From assembly GCF_036898095.1 (NCBI RefSeq), contig NC_090763.1:52706043-52770042 (forward strand): 64,000 bases of DNA, in the 5' to 3' direction. The notes below the pieces were generated by a model that saw nothing but the letters and a program-made list of their open reading frames with translations, ran no database searches and was not told where the DNA came from. Position numbers and translations under genes: made by a program. Shown piece after piece: positions 1 to 9,493 of the stretch (the stretch's first letter is position 1; the number at the start of each line of letters is the position of its first letter). This stretch comes from Palaemon carinicauda. Lineage: Eukaryota; Arthropoda; Malacostraca; Decapoda; Palaemonidae.

Positions 1-179
1 ACGCGAGTAGGTTACCTCAGCGTTAACAGGGCGCACAACCGACCGGTTGGAAGGTTGCTGGCCAGAAGGTTCGGTAGCAACCTTCTCCGCATTAAAGTCC
101 TCTATCAAGGACGCAAGCTTGGACTGCATGTCTTGCAGCAAAGCCCAATTAGGGTCTACGGGAGCAGGTGCGGCAACAG

Positions 180-1830
180 ACGGGGTTAGCGACTGAGGAG
201 GTACCGCTTACCATCCCTGAAAGCCTTGTTATGCATGACATAATTGTACAGCAAAACTTCAAAGGCTCGAAAACAGCTGTGAGGTTGACCTGTAAAAAAC
301 TTGGAGCGTCTCCTGGCCAGGCGCCAGGGAGAGTCTACGAGAATTGAGAAGTCTATCTGGGCAGAGGCATGAACTCCAAAGCCGAGAACTTCTCTCGTGT
401 CATATCAGACTCTCGCTCTATAAACCAGTTTAAAAGAAGGGAAAGCAAAGGCTGTATTCCCCAAACTCCTCCTGGTGAAAAACCAGTCGCCTAGCCAACG
501 TAAAGCTCTCTAGGAGAGCGAGAGAGCACTAGCTTAAAAACAACGGCTTCGAAGTAGCTAGGCCTAGTGTAAGCTCTGACGTTTAGGCGAACGAGGAGCA
601 GCAGTTACAAAAAGATCCGGACAAAGATCCTTAAAAAAAATCATCATGATTTAATTTAAGTCCATAGGGGGCTAAGCAGCTTTAGGCTCCTCTCCATCTG
701 ACAGAGTCCTCAAGGGAATATCAGTAGGAGGGGGAACAGCAACTTCCTCATCTACAGGAACCTTGTCCGATAAAAGCTGAGTCTCAAGCAAGGGAGAGAC
801 CTACCGTGGTGGCAATGCTTTACAAGCAGAGTCCACACTCACTGGTGCATTAGTAGCGGACCAGAACGCAACGTCATGTAACTGCTTGACAGTCTGTGAA
901 CTGTCAACAACTGAACTGTCAACCACAACAGGTGCGTGAGGACGCACAGCGTCCACTCGAGACTGCTTTGACTGCCTAGACTGAGCAGTCAAAACAACTC
1001 TAGAATGCGGAGGTTGACGCACAACGTCAAAACAAGTCAACTCCGATTGTTAGTGAACGTCTTGAACGTCAACAGGAGCATCAGCAAGTGGCCTAACGTC
1101 CAAATGCGGCTGAAAAACCACACGAGACCGCATCGAGTGTGGTTCTCAACAACCTGACTGACGTGACTAAGCTACGCCAACGTCAACAGTAAGCACAAAG
1201 GAACGTTAGGTTGGCTGAAAGCCAGGATATCGATGAGATAAACGGCTAGACTCAACGGACTAATCGGCAGAATAGTCTTCCATAAGGGAGGCAAGCATAT
1301 ACTGCATGTCTTGCCATACAACCCATTAAGGATCAACGGAAATGGTTGTGGTAAGAGACGAGGGTAACGTCTGTGACCGCAACACTTTGCCAACAAAAAA
1401 AGACTCTCGGAGTCTGTGTTACGCTTTTGTTAGGCGGCGAGCAGTTATCCGATGACTGCATAGGGTCAGAGCTGTCCTAATGGTTGTAATCAGGACGCTG
1501 GACCTGTCCTGAAAGGACTGACTTTCGCTTAAGGGCTTCGAAACCTTGTGACAGGTTTCTTATGCGAAAAGTCTTCGGATGACGAGGAGAAACAACGTCT
1601 CTCTCGTCTTATGGTAGGGGAGATCTTGGTAAGATACACCCGATACCATAGAGGGAAAACGTCTGTTCGTTGATCAAGGCCTCTCGAACCCATAAGTCGT
1701 TTGACATTACTTCTCCCCTGGGCTTGGAAGCATGCAAGAGGTCCCGGACTAGGTGAACGACAGGCACGAACAGACAAACCCTCGGACGCAACACTGTAAC
1801 ACTTTGCGCATATCACTTTATCACTTCGAT
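180..1830 (-). pseudogene. DIRS gag-like pseudogene
   Basis: Minus-strand translations in shifting frames match the gag-like ORF of the intact DIRS copy. Around 1700-1800 the segment corresponding to 'SSQAQGRSNV' is present, near 1300 the 'DPK..LLQSMQSQL' segment, near 600-700 the acidic stretch before 'LALFREVYP', and near 200-250 the 'MSCMDKAI' segment. Stops and frameshifts interrupt all of these. It is a dead copy of a structural gene that in DIRS elements packages the RNA; nothing suggests it is expressed. Confidence 0.7.
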
Positions 1831-3007
1831 TTTCTGTTTTGCACTTATTTCACTGAAATCGAAACTTTTACTGATTTCTACCTGAAACACGCAATTCTAC
1901 CCTTCATTAAAAGGTAGTAATTGCGAAATCAGTCGTATAATGCAAGCTCATTAATACCAGCAAAAAACAGAAAACATATTTTAAGATAAAAAAATCAGTG
2001 GCTGGGAAAGAGACTAAACACTAGTTCATATAACTACGTTTTCAATCTCTCACCGCACATAGCCTGGGGACGAGAATAAAAAACTAAAAACGTTTTATCC
2101 TTCCTCCCCGTACAGCGACTAGGGACGAGAGTAACTCGAGAACAACGTTACCCGCTTGAACGGAACGTTTTCTCTCCTCTCTCTCCCTCCGTCTCTATCT
2201 CTCTCTCTCTTTCTCTCTTGATTTCGCACCTAAGAGAAGAGCCCAATTATATTTCGTCAAAAAAACATGTTATTTGACTAAAGGAAAAAACTGAAAGGTT
2301 TTTCAAATAAAAAGTTCCTTTAAAATAGAATTTAAAACATTTAAGCTAAGAAAGAATGAACAAAACGTCAGAATCGATTTACTCTTACTGCAAAGTGAAA
2401 CCGTGATACACTCTCTCTCTATCGTAACGATAGAGCGCATGTTGAACGTCCTGAATGTCAACAACTGCGTAGCATAAATAAACTAAACGTTAGTTCATCT
2501 TTGAAAACAGTACGAAGATTATCAAAGAAAATCTTTCATAAAATATTACATTTAAAAAGTTTTAAATCCTTAGCTCTTTAAAAGCTAATTACGATATAAA
2601 GGGCTCAACGTTGATTAACTTCGGTTTCCAAGTTAGGACCGCCTACTCTCAGGAAAGGTCGCATATAAACAAAACATTAAAATTTATTTTTATATGTTTA
2701 TAATAAATGGAAAGTTAATCGAAGAGGCCTAATAAAGGCGGAGAGATATAAAATATAAAGAGGAAAATCTATAACGTGATAAGATAATTACTATAAGCCT
2801 AAACACACTTCCGTCTAAGGGAAGGGTCGGCCATTTAAAAGTGAAAGAAAGTCCATACTCTCTGTCACCATAATTAAATCTATCCAAAACGAGTTCAAGA
2901 TTTAAGATGAAGATAAAACACCTACATAGCGAAAGCTCAAAACTAGAATATAGTACTTCACCAAATAGATGTGAAAAACTCCAGTTTAGCAACAGCGAGT
3001 AAAGTAC

Positions 3008-3198
3008 GTCTTGTCGACACCTCGACAGAGAGAAAATTGAGTCTTTGTTTACATTGAGTACTGGGTATCTGGACGACAGATGGCGCTGTTGGGCACACCC
3101 GCAACCTGTGTAGCGATCGCTGGCGAGTTTTTACCGTAGAGTTGTCTGTCGAGCAACAGAGTTGCAGCTATATAATCACCGGCTAAGTTAAATATTGA
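3008..3198 (-). repeat. Diverged DIRS family 1 inverted terminal repeat
   Basis: The tail resembles the right-hand ITR of the two larger DIRS copies (segments like GTCGGGCAACGGAGTTG and CGGGTAAGTTTAATATTG) with many substitutions. It stops abruptly at about 3198, where truncated MITE sequence begins. Confidence 0.7.
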
Positions 3199-3403
3199 AA
3201 AAAATTTTTTTTCATATTTTTGATAATTTTTTGAGAAAATTCAGGCATTTTCCAAGAGAATGAGACCAACCTGACCTCTCTATGACAAAAATTAAGGCTT
3301 TTAGAGCAATTTTAAAAAAATATACTGCAAAATGTGCTGGGAAAAAAATAACCCCTTGGGGGTTAAGGGTTGGAAATTTCCAAATAGCCTGGTGGTAAAA
3401 GGG
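3199..3403 (+). mobile_element. TTAA MITE, 5'-truncated copy
   Basis: This is the right two-thirds of the abundant ~300 bp MITE, ending in GGTGGTAAAAGGG followed by TTAA at 3404-3407. The left end is missing and is replaced by the DIRS terminal repeat. Either the DIRS copy integrated into the MITE or the MITE lost its left end. Confidence 0.85.
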
Positions 3404-3587
3404 TTAACAACTTTAGACACAATTTTTTCAGATATCTCAACTTGATAGGGGTGGAATAAAATGTGAGGGTTAGTCAGGCGAGAGGTGGATAACGTACGAT
3501 ACTTTGATACCAGAAACTACACAACTAGCTTGTTAAAAGGCTAAATCAACCAATGCTATGTGGAACCAGAGAAAATAACATCTTAAA

Positions 3588-5060
3588 AGTAATTTGTATT
3601 TTTCCTAATTATACAGATCTGAGTCCTTTTAATATGGAAATGATTTCAACAGAAACTGGAACGGACGAATTCGTTAACGAGGTGTGCATGGCCTAGAAAC
3701 TATGCCCCACCACTTGCAAAAAGAGACTCGCTTTGACCTTTCTAGTCAGGACTGAGAGAGGTTGTCGAAGAGGGACATTTAACTAAATTGACTGGTTTGT
3801 ATAGCTAGGAACAATACAGTATATTTTACAAAGTGTTTATCCCTAAGCATATATAAACCTTTGTTCTTTAACAGGCCAATAAACTGCTTGGTAGACAGCT
3901 GCAAAGGACCATCACAGGTACTGAGACATCTATGCAATATCTAGTAAAAAGCCTTCCACACTGAGTTGATGCTGGATAGCCTCCAACCGTGAAGTTCCAA
4001 CGACTTCACAAATTTGTGGTACCTTTGAAGGTACAGCTGACAGAGGAGTGTTGGACATTGGAGTAGTTACCTCGACTAGAAGTTTTAACAGATTGGGATA
4101 CCATTCGGCATGAGGACATCTGGGAGCACCAGGGTTAATCAACACTCAACTGATTAGTGGGTGGATAAGACTGAACAGAGGAAAAGCATAAGTGTTTTAA
4201 GTGATCCCATGAGTGCGTGAAGGCGTCTTCAAACACGGACCATGAGTCTGGATTGGGGGAGCTTGCCGTTTGGCAAAAAGGTTGATCCCGGCGAACCCCA
4301 CAGGGAAAAAACCTCTCTGCTACCCAAGGATAAGGGACCACTCCACTCTTATAACCTGTCCTTGTCAGCTAAGTGTCTACTACAACCTGTCCCTGCTGGT
4401 CGACTGTGTCTACGAGTACATTTCTTTTGGTCGGAATGTACCTGGCCGACAACTCTACACAGTGAAATGTTGCCCAGACTTTCCCCTTGCGTCTTGACAT
4501 AAGTCACTTAAGTCACAACGGTGGTGTTGTTGTTTACTAACACTACCTAACGGCTCCTCAAATGTTCTTAGAATGCCTCCAGAGCTGGAAACGCTTCTTA
4601 CATTTCCAAGATGTTGATGTAGAGATGCATTTCCTCTCGAGACCAAACACCCGAGCCATATCAGGGACTCCTTATGTGAGGTTTGCCTCGTTCAGCAAAA
4701 AGGTAAGATCACACCAAGACTCCTGTCTCACTGGAACAGGAAGGAACAGGGATCCTTGTTGGCTAACCAATGATCTTTCAAACATCACTGAAGAGATCTC
4801 TGAGAGCACTCATGTAGAACGAGTTTTCCAGCTTGGGAAGGTGGTCGAGAATAATCTGCCAACACCAAGCTGGGACTTCTCTTTTGAACAGAAACACTTG
4901 CACAACTTCCTTGAGTATTCTAATGCTACTATATGACAGAAAGACACTCGCTGTTGCTGTCTCTATCAGCATACCCAAATACTCTACTGTACTTCAACCT
5001 CTGCTTGGATATGATTTTCAACTTCTCTCAGTTTATCAAATCCCCATTACGTGACAAAAT
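3588..5060 (-). mobile_element. DIRS family 2 pol remnant
   Basis: A terminus like that of other family 2 elements (AAGTAATTTGTATTTTTCC) lies at 3588-3606. The minus-strand translation from about 4620 down to 3900 then recalls DIRS RNase H and the region after it, in broken frames: remnants of 'KQGGT', 'LHCVELSARYIP.KRNVL', 'PDPQAVFEDAF.H.WDHL' and 'LPxxLLRQP'. Sequence from 4620 to 5060 probably holds upstream reverse transcriptase remnants but is much weaker. No open frame of useful length remains. Confidence 0.6.
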
Positions 5061-5225
5061 ATAAGAATCCTATCTCAACCCTGTAGCAACTTCCTTGCCG
5101 AGGCGGTCAGGACTACTTACTTTTACTTTTTAGGGGTTTATTTCTCGCCCTCCACCAAACACTAAAGGTCTGTTCAGGCGGGCCTTGGTGTGTGAAAAAA
5201 TAATTTCTTTCCAGTCGTCAATATC

Positions 5226-5690
5226 TATCTATTCACCAAGGCACTTCCCAAAATTTTAGGGGCTAGCCAACATCAAACAAAGGAACAAAAGGGGACCTTT
5301 ACTTTCTCTGCACCTCCCAGTCTGCGAGCGATTCAACAGTTTCCCTGGTACTGCTAGGGTACCACAGCCCACACTCCCCGTTATCCACCACAAATGAAGT
5401 TCCACACACCAAAGCAACCGGAGGAAGCAGCAAGGCCTACTGGAACTGCGTCACAATCGCTCGCCATTCATTCCTATTTCTAGCACGCTCTCTTGCCTCT
5501 CTCACATCTATTCTCCTATCACCCAGAGCTTTCTTCACTCCATCCATCCACCTAAAATTGGCCTTCCTCTTGTACGTCTCCCATCAGCTCTTGCATTCAT
5601 CACCTGTTTTAGCAGCCACTTTCCATTCTCTCAACATGGCCAAACCACCTCAACATGACAAATTCAGAGGTAATTTATATTTTTCCTAAC
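5226..5690 (-). mobile_element. LINE 3' end with (TATG)-type tail
   Basis: On the minus strand this reads 'LRWFGHVERM', then a gap, then 'DRRIDVREARERARNRNEW' and 'RAIVTQFQ' followed by a stop. This is the usual C-terminus of a class of non-LTR reverse transcriptases. A 3' UTR continues to about 5226 and is shared with copies at 36575, 37794, 55744 and 62339. It is a 5'-truncated dead copy, the only one in the window that still holds coding sequence. Confidence 0.75.
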
Positions 5691-5985
5691 AGTACAAACC
5701 TTAGCTATTTATAGGGGTATACTTCCAGCGAAGCTAAAAGTACGAGCCATTAAAATTTGGCGAAAGTTAACTACCCATCCTGCTAGTTAGTGGGGGTAGG
5801 GGGGTAGCCTGTTACCCCTCCCACTCACACACCTGTGATTTACCTCACTTAACTTGGAGATAGGGCTTCAAGGGGGACGGGGTTGGTGGGTATGTATGTA
5901 CAGTATATAGCTAAGGTTTGCATCGTTAGGAAATAGCTAAGGTTTGCATCGTTAGGAAAGATACAAATTACCTCCGAATTTGCCA
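5668..5985. repeat. Short element with DIRS-like inverted ends
   Basis: The ends are inverted: left GAGGTAATTTATATTTTTCC and right GGAAAGATACAAATTACCTC, with CAAACCTTAGCTA near the left and TAGCTAAGGTTTG near the right. The 26 bp ending TTTGCATCGTTAGGAAA is duplicated in tandem at 5928-5960. The ends resemble family 2 DIRS termini, so this is probably an internally deleted or solo-ITR derivative. Confidence 0.55.
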
Positions 5986-5992
5986 TTTGTAT

Positions 5993-6360
5993 ATGGGTAT
6001 GCAACAGTATTGGAACAATACTAGGTTACAAAAGGGAGCGATGGTTTACCGGAGCCTTTGTAAGGTGACGGCCAGATCCCGTAGAAAACGGGAATATTCT
6101 GAACTGTGGCCGTCGTTCTAAAAACGATTTTGGCGGGAGAAGCTAACTTAAAAATCCCACCTAACCTATGCTAAAAGCCGTGTCCTTACCCAGGGGGGCT
6201 GCGGCCCCCCGGACCCCCCCTTACACAACATATTTAAGATCTGTAGACCATTTCCAAACGTTTTTATTCTATACAAGATAACAGTCGGAGCGATAAGAAG
6301 CAAATTAGGACGCTTGGCCATAGCGCTACAAACTACAGTACCCTGGTTTACCTGCAGAGG
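5993..6360 (+). repeat. GC-hairpin repeat unit, inverted partner of 9950-10382
   Basis: The block contains GTGACGGCCAGATCCCGTAG, a C/G-run hairpin around 6192-6225 (GGGGGGCTGCGGCCCCCC), and an end reading TAGCGCTACAAACTAC. It recurs in reverse complement at 9950-10382. No coding capacity is seen. Class unknown. Confidence 0.7.
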
Positions 6361-6639
6361 TTTGAGGCCAGCTTGTGCAATGTTCCAGGATGCTGATTTT
6401 CCCTAGAGAGGGGAGGACGAAGAAAGGAAAAGAGCTAGACATTCCTTTCATTCATTCAGACTAAAACCCGGGTAACCAATGCCTTCTACCATCTGCTACT
6501 TGTCCAATAAGGAGCTTGAGGTACTAAACCAGCTGTTGAGCAGCCACCACAGGACCGATAGAAAACGTATCAAGGTTCCTGTGGGTCGCGTCTTGCAGGT
6601 AGTAGGCAGTGAATGCAGTTTGTAATACCTGCGTCACAG

Positions 6640-7345
6640 TAGTTCTTTTTGAAGGCCAGGGACGTAGCAACTCCCGACATCACGCGCTCGGGGACGACGT
6701 GTTGTTGGAGGGTCGGGATTCAGAGCAAAGTCAATAACTTTGCGAATCCATGCAGAGATTGTGTTCTTCATGACCCTCCTCTTGGTTCTGTTCGTGTGCT
6801 TACGAAGGGTGAGGACACTCTGGGCCGAGCTAAAGATTATTTGTGTATTACATCTAACTGTTCATATTCAATTGTCCCTGGACAATTCTATCCTGTTCGT
6901 AATACTAGACAGGCAGTTAATTCTAATAGCCAGGCCTTCTCCTTCATGAGGCTCAATACTACGCAGTACTCTAGATGTTTTATTCCAGCTGTTACCAAGT
7001 TGTGGAATGATCTTCCTAATCGGGTAGTTGAATCAGTAGAACTTCAAAAGTTCAAAGTTGGAGCTAATGCTTTTTTGTTGACCAGGCGGACATGAGTCTT
7101 TTTATAGTTTATTTATGACATACTGTATTTGTTTTTGATGTTAATAGTTTATATATGACATGTCTGTTTTGACGTTACTTTTTTTAGAATGATTTATTGT
7201 TAATTTGTTCTCTTCATTTATTTATTTCCTTATTTCCTTTCCTCACTGGGCTATTTTTCCCTGTTGGAGACCCTGGCCTTATAGCATCTTGCTTTTCCAA
7301 CTGGGGTTGTAGCTTGGATAGTAATAATAATAATAATAATAGAGA
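6640..7345 (+). mobile_element. I/Jockey-like LINE 3' end with (TAA)n tail
   Basis: An open stretch ending at 7095 reads 'TRQAVNSNSQAFSF', then 'FIPAVTKLWNDLPNRVVES' and 'LQKFKVGANAFLLTRR'. This is the characteristic C-terminus after the reverse transcriptase of I/Jockey-group LINEs. A 3' UTR with CCCTGTTGGAGACCCTGGCC and TTTTCCAACTGGGGTTGTAG follows, ending in a (TAA)n run at 7322-7340. It is 5'-truncated: no catalytic RT motif is present. Confidence 0.8.
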
Positions 7346-7674
7346 AAATAAAAGGCATTGCTTCTCCCTGGTCTCCAAGCTTTTCATTCAGCTACTGAAA
7401 GAGGTAAACATATCCAAACCATAATAAAAAGAATACAAACAACGCAGTACTGATGATCAATCAACGTTTCAGACACTTATAAACACTCTGAATTTTGAAA
7501 ACATCCTGTCAAGGATGAAGTCTATGGTAGCTTTTACTTTTACCCCCAAACCAATATGGCATATCAAGTCGGTATTATTTTACTGTATTACAGGGCAATG
7601 TAACCTAGGAAAAAAACTACTTTTTCTTATAGAAAAAATTACGCTACAGTAAAACTTTACCGAACAGGCTGACA

Positions 7675-7892
7675 TGCCTCTTTTTATCGTTTATGCATAA
7701 TTTGTTTTAATGTTATTACTGTTCTTAAAACATTCTTTAATTGTTCAAAACTTTTCCTAGTTTATTTCCATTCTCACGGGGCTATTTTTCCCCGTTGGAG
7801 CCCCTGGGGTTATAACATCCTGCTTTTCCAACTAGGGTTGTAGCTTAGCTAGTAATAATAATAATGATAATAATAATAATAATAATAATAGC
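7675..7892 (+). mobile_element. I/Jockey-like LINE 3' UTR, short copy
   Basis: The same 3' UTR as the copy ending at 7345 (CCGTTGGAGCCCCTGG, TTCCAACTAGGGTTGTAGC) is followed by a (TAA)n tail at 7852-7889. The copy holds no coding sequence. Confidence 0.8.
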
Positions 7893-8327
7893 GTATATTA
7901 GCATGGCCTCAATCCCTACGTTCAGAATAAGCCATCCAAAGTTCCAAACCGCCAGGCCATGACGCTGTCTACTCCAAACTAAACAAAGACTTATAAATCT
8001 ATCTTGACCATAATTACCAAACCAAAGAAGAACAAACCATTGTCCAATTCATAATATAGGCTGCTGTTCGTACACAAGAACTTACGCAGTACTGCTACCG
8101 AAGGCAATTTAAATGGAGTAACAGCACACCAGCCCACTTCCTGCACATGACTCCTTTCACCGTAGACTAAGATATTTAACTTTTATATGTTATCAATTCA
8201 TTGCTTACACGCTCAATGACCTCCCTGCGTTACTCGAAATTCTAAAATTCACTCTCTTAGAACAATAATAAAGCGAAAATACACAATATTTCGGGAAATC
8301 GTACCGATTGTTTTCCAACACTCCTTC
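7893..8327. other. No recognised feature
   Basis: Non-coding sequence between a LINE tail and the promoter repeat. I see no gene or clear repeat in it. Confidence 0.5.
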
Positions 8328-9226
8328 TTAAATGAAGATACTTTTCGGCCACAGCCAATCCGCAGGGACATAGCTATGACGTCTAGATAGGAACCAATCA
8401 GCTGATTGTATATGTGTGACGTCATAAGCAGGGTTGCCAGATTTTCTAAATGGGAAAAGGCCAACTTATAATCAACCACAGCTTTAAAAGGCCAACCCAT
8501 TATTAGAAAAAGGCCAAAAATATAGTATTCAAAGCCCACATTTTATTTCATGATATTACTAAAGGCCAACTAATTTTTAAAAAGGACAAATTTGAGATTT
8601 TTTTGGCCTGAAAAAAAGGCCAAACTGGCAACCTTATTCATAAGACAGGTATAAAAATTGACCAATCAACTGATAGATATATATGACGTCATTATATGCT
8701 ATGGAAACAACCAATCAACGCGAAGTTGATAAATGATGTCACAGATGACTTACGAGGTGCGCAGAAAACACTGCAGACGATGTTCATATTTTCACGGATA
8801 TTTTAGCAATTTAACCATTTAAACTCGTCTACTCTAAGAGCTATAAAAACCTAAAATATAAAAACATTTTTATCATGAGTTTTCCTTAAATGAAGGTACT
8901 TTTCGGCAACAGCCAATCGGCAGGGACATAGCTATGACGTCTAGATAGGAACCAATCATCTCATTGTATATGTGTGACGTCATAAGACAGGTATAAAAAT
9001 TGACCAATCAACTGATAGATACATATGACGTCATTATATGCTATGGCAACAACCAATCAACGAGAAGTTGATAAATGATGTCACAGATGACTTACGAGGT
9101 GCGCACAAAACACTGCAGACGATGTTCATATTTTCACGGATATTTTAGCAATTTAACCATTTAAACTCGTCTACTCTAAGAGCTATAAAAACCTAAAATA
9201 TAAAAACATTTTTATCACGAGTTTTC
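8328..9226 (+). promoter_or_regulatory. Tandemly duplicated CRE/CCAAT block, probable GDPD1 promoter
   Basis: Two direct copies of a ~340 bp unit abut: about 8328-8880, which carries a 209 bp insertion, and about 8884-9226. Each unit has two perfect TGACGTCA sites (8417-8424 and 8684-8691; 8975-8982 and 9026-9033), a near match TGACGTCT, and four CCAAT boxes (8355, 8394, 8662, 8711; 8913, 8952, 9004, 9053). These are classic CREB/ATF and NF-Y sites and they end about 130 bp before the GDPD1 start codon. Promoter function is inferred from motif density and position. No clear TATA box or transcription start is identified, and the block could also drive a transcript leftwards. Confidence 0.6.
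8429..8637. mobile_element. hAT-like MITE inside the first promoter repeat
   Basis: The left end reads CAGGGTTGCCAG and the right end CTGGCAACCTTAT, near-perfect inverted termini. TCATAAG flanks both sides (8422-8428 and 8638-8644). The second promoter copy lacks the insert and keeps a single TCATAAG at 8980-8986, so the duplicate is a paralogous empty site. The interior repeats short GGCCAA motifs. Assignment to hAT rests on the terminus and the 7-8 bp target duplication. Confidence 0.75.
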
Positions 9227-9357
9227 AACATGTTTAAGCAGTGTATGTTAATGAAATGATAAACAGTGTTGCACTGACCCACTCTCGGCGTTGCAGTAGT
9301 AAACAAAATCCATAGAGACATAGGGTTGGTTGTGGCTCCTCTTTCTCTTTGTATTAA

Positions 9358-9493
9358 ATGGTGACTGAAATGATCCTCGCAGCAGTTGTGGGATGTTACA
9401 TTATATCGTCAATCATATTCTTCAAGTTTCCTATGATATTACACAAGAAAAAGGATGTGAAGTTCATCTGCAGACACATTAGTCATCGTGGAG
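9358..9493 (+). CDS. GDPD1: GDPD1 exon 1 (start, membrane anchor, HRGG)
   Basis: Codes for residues 1-45 plus one base of codon 46: the hydrophobic N-terminus, a basic KKK stretch and the catalytic HRG. The donor is G|GTGAGA at 9494 (phase 1). The in-frame TAA at 9355-9357 fixes this ATG as the first possible start; M5 is the next candidate. Confidence 0.92.

Larger units (their letters stand above)
1..3198 (-). mobile_element. DIRS family 1 retrotransposon, reversed 5' half, degenerate
   Basis: Read on the minus strand from 3198 downwards, this follows the 5' half of the DIRS elements at 11902 and 23397: terminal repeat (about 3198-3008), an AT-rich leader with a CT-rich tract (2160-2220), then gag-like coding sequence. 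The leader resembles the 23397 copy more than the 11902 copy, so it belongs to that subfamily. The order breaks near 180-230: gag sequence close to its 3' end is followed, towards position 1, by a second block resembling the more upstream 'MQSQL' segment. That means an internal duplication or rearrangement. No long reading frame survives. The element runs off the window edge, so any pol part is not visible. Confidence 0.8.

Noticed and set aside
4242..5054. Plus-strand open stretches of 73-124 residues
   Set aside because: The minus strand carries recognisable DIRS pol remnants over much of this span; the plus-strand frames look like chance openings.
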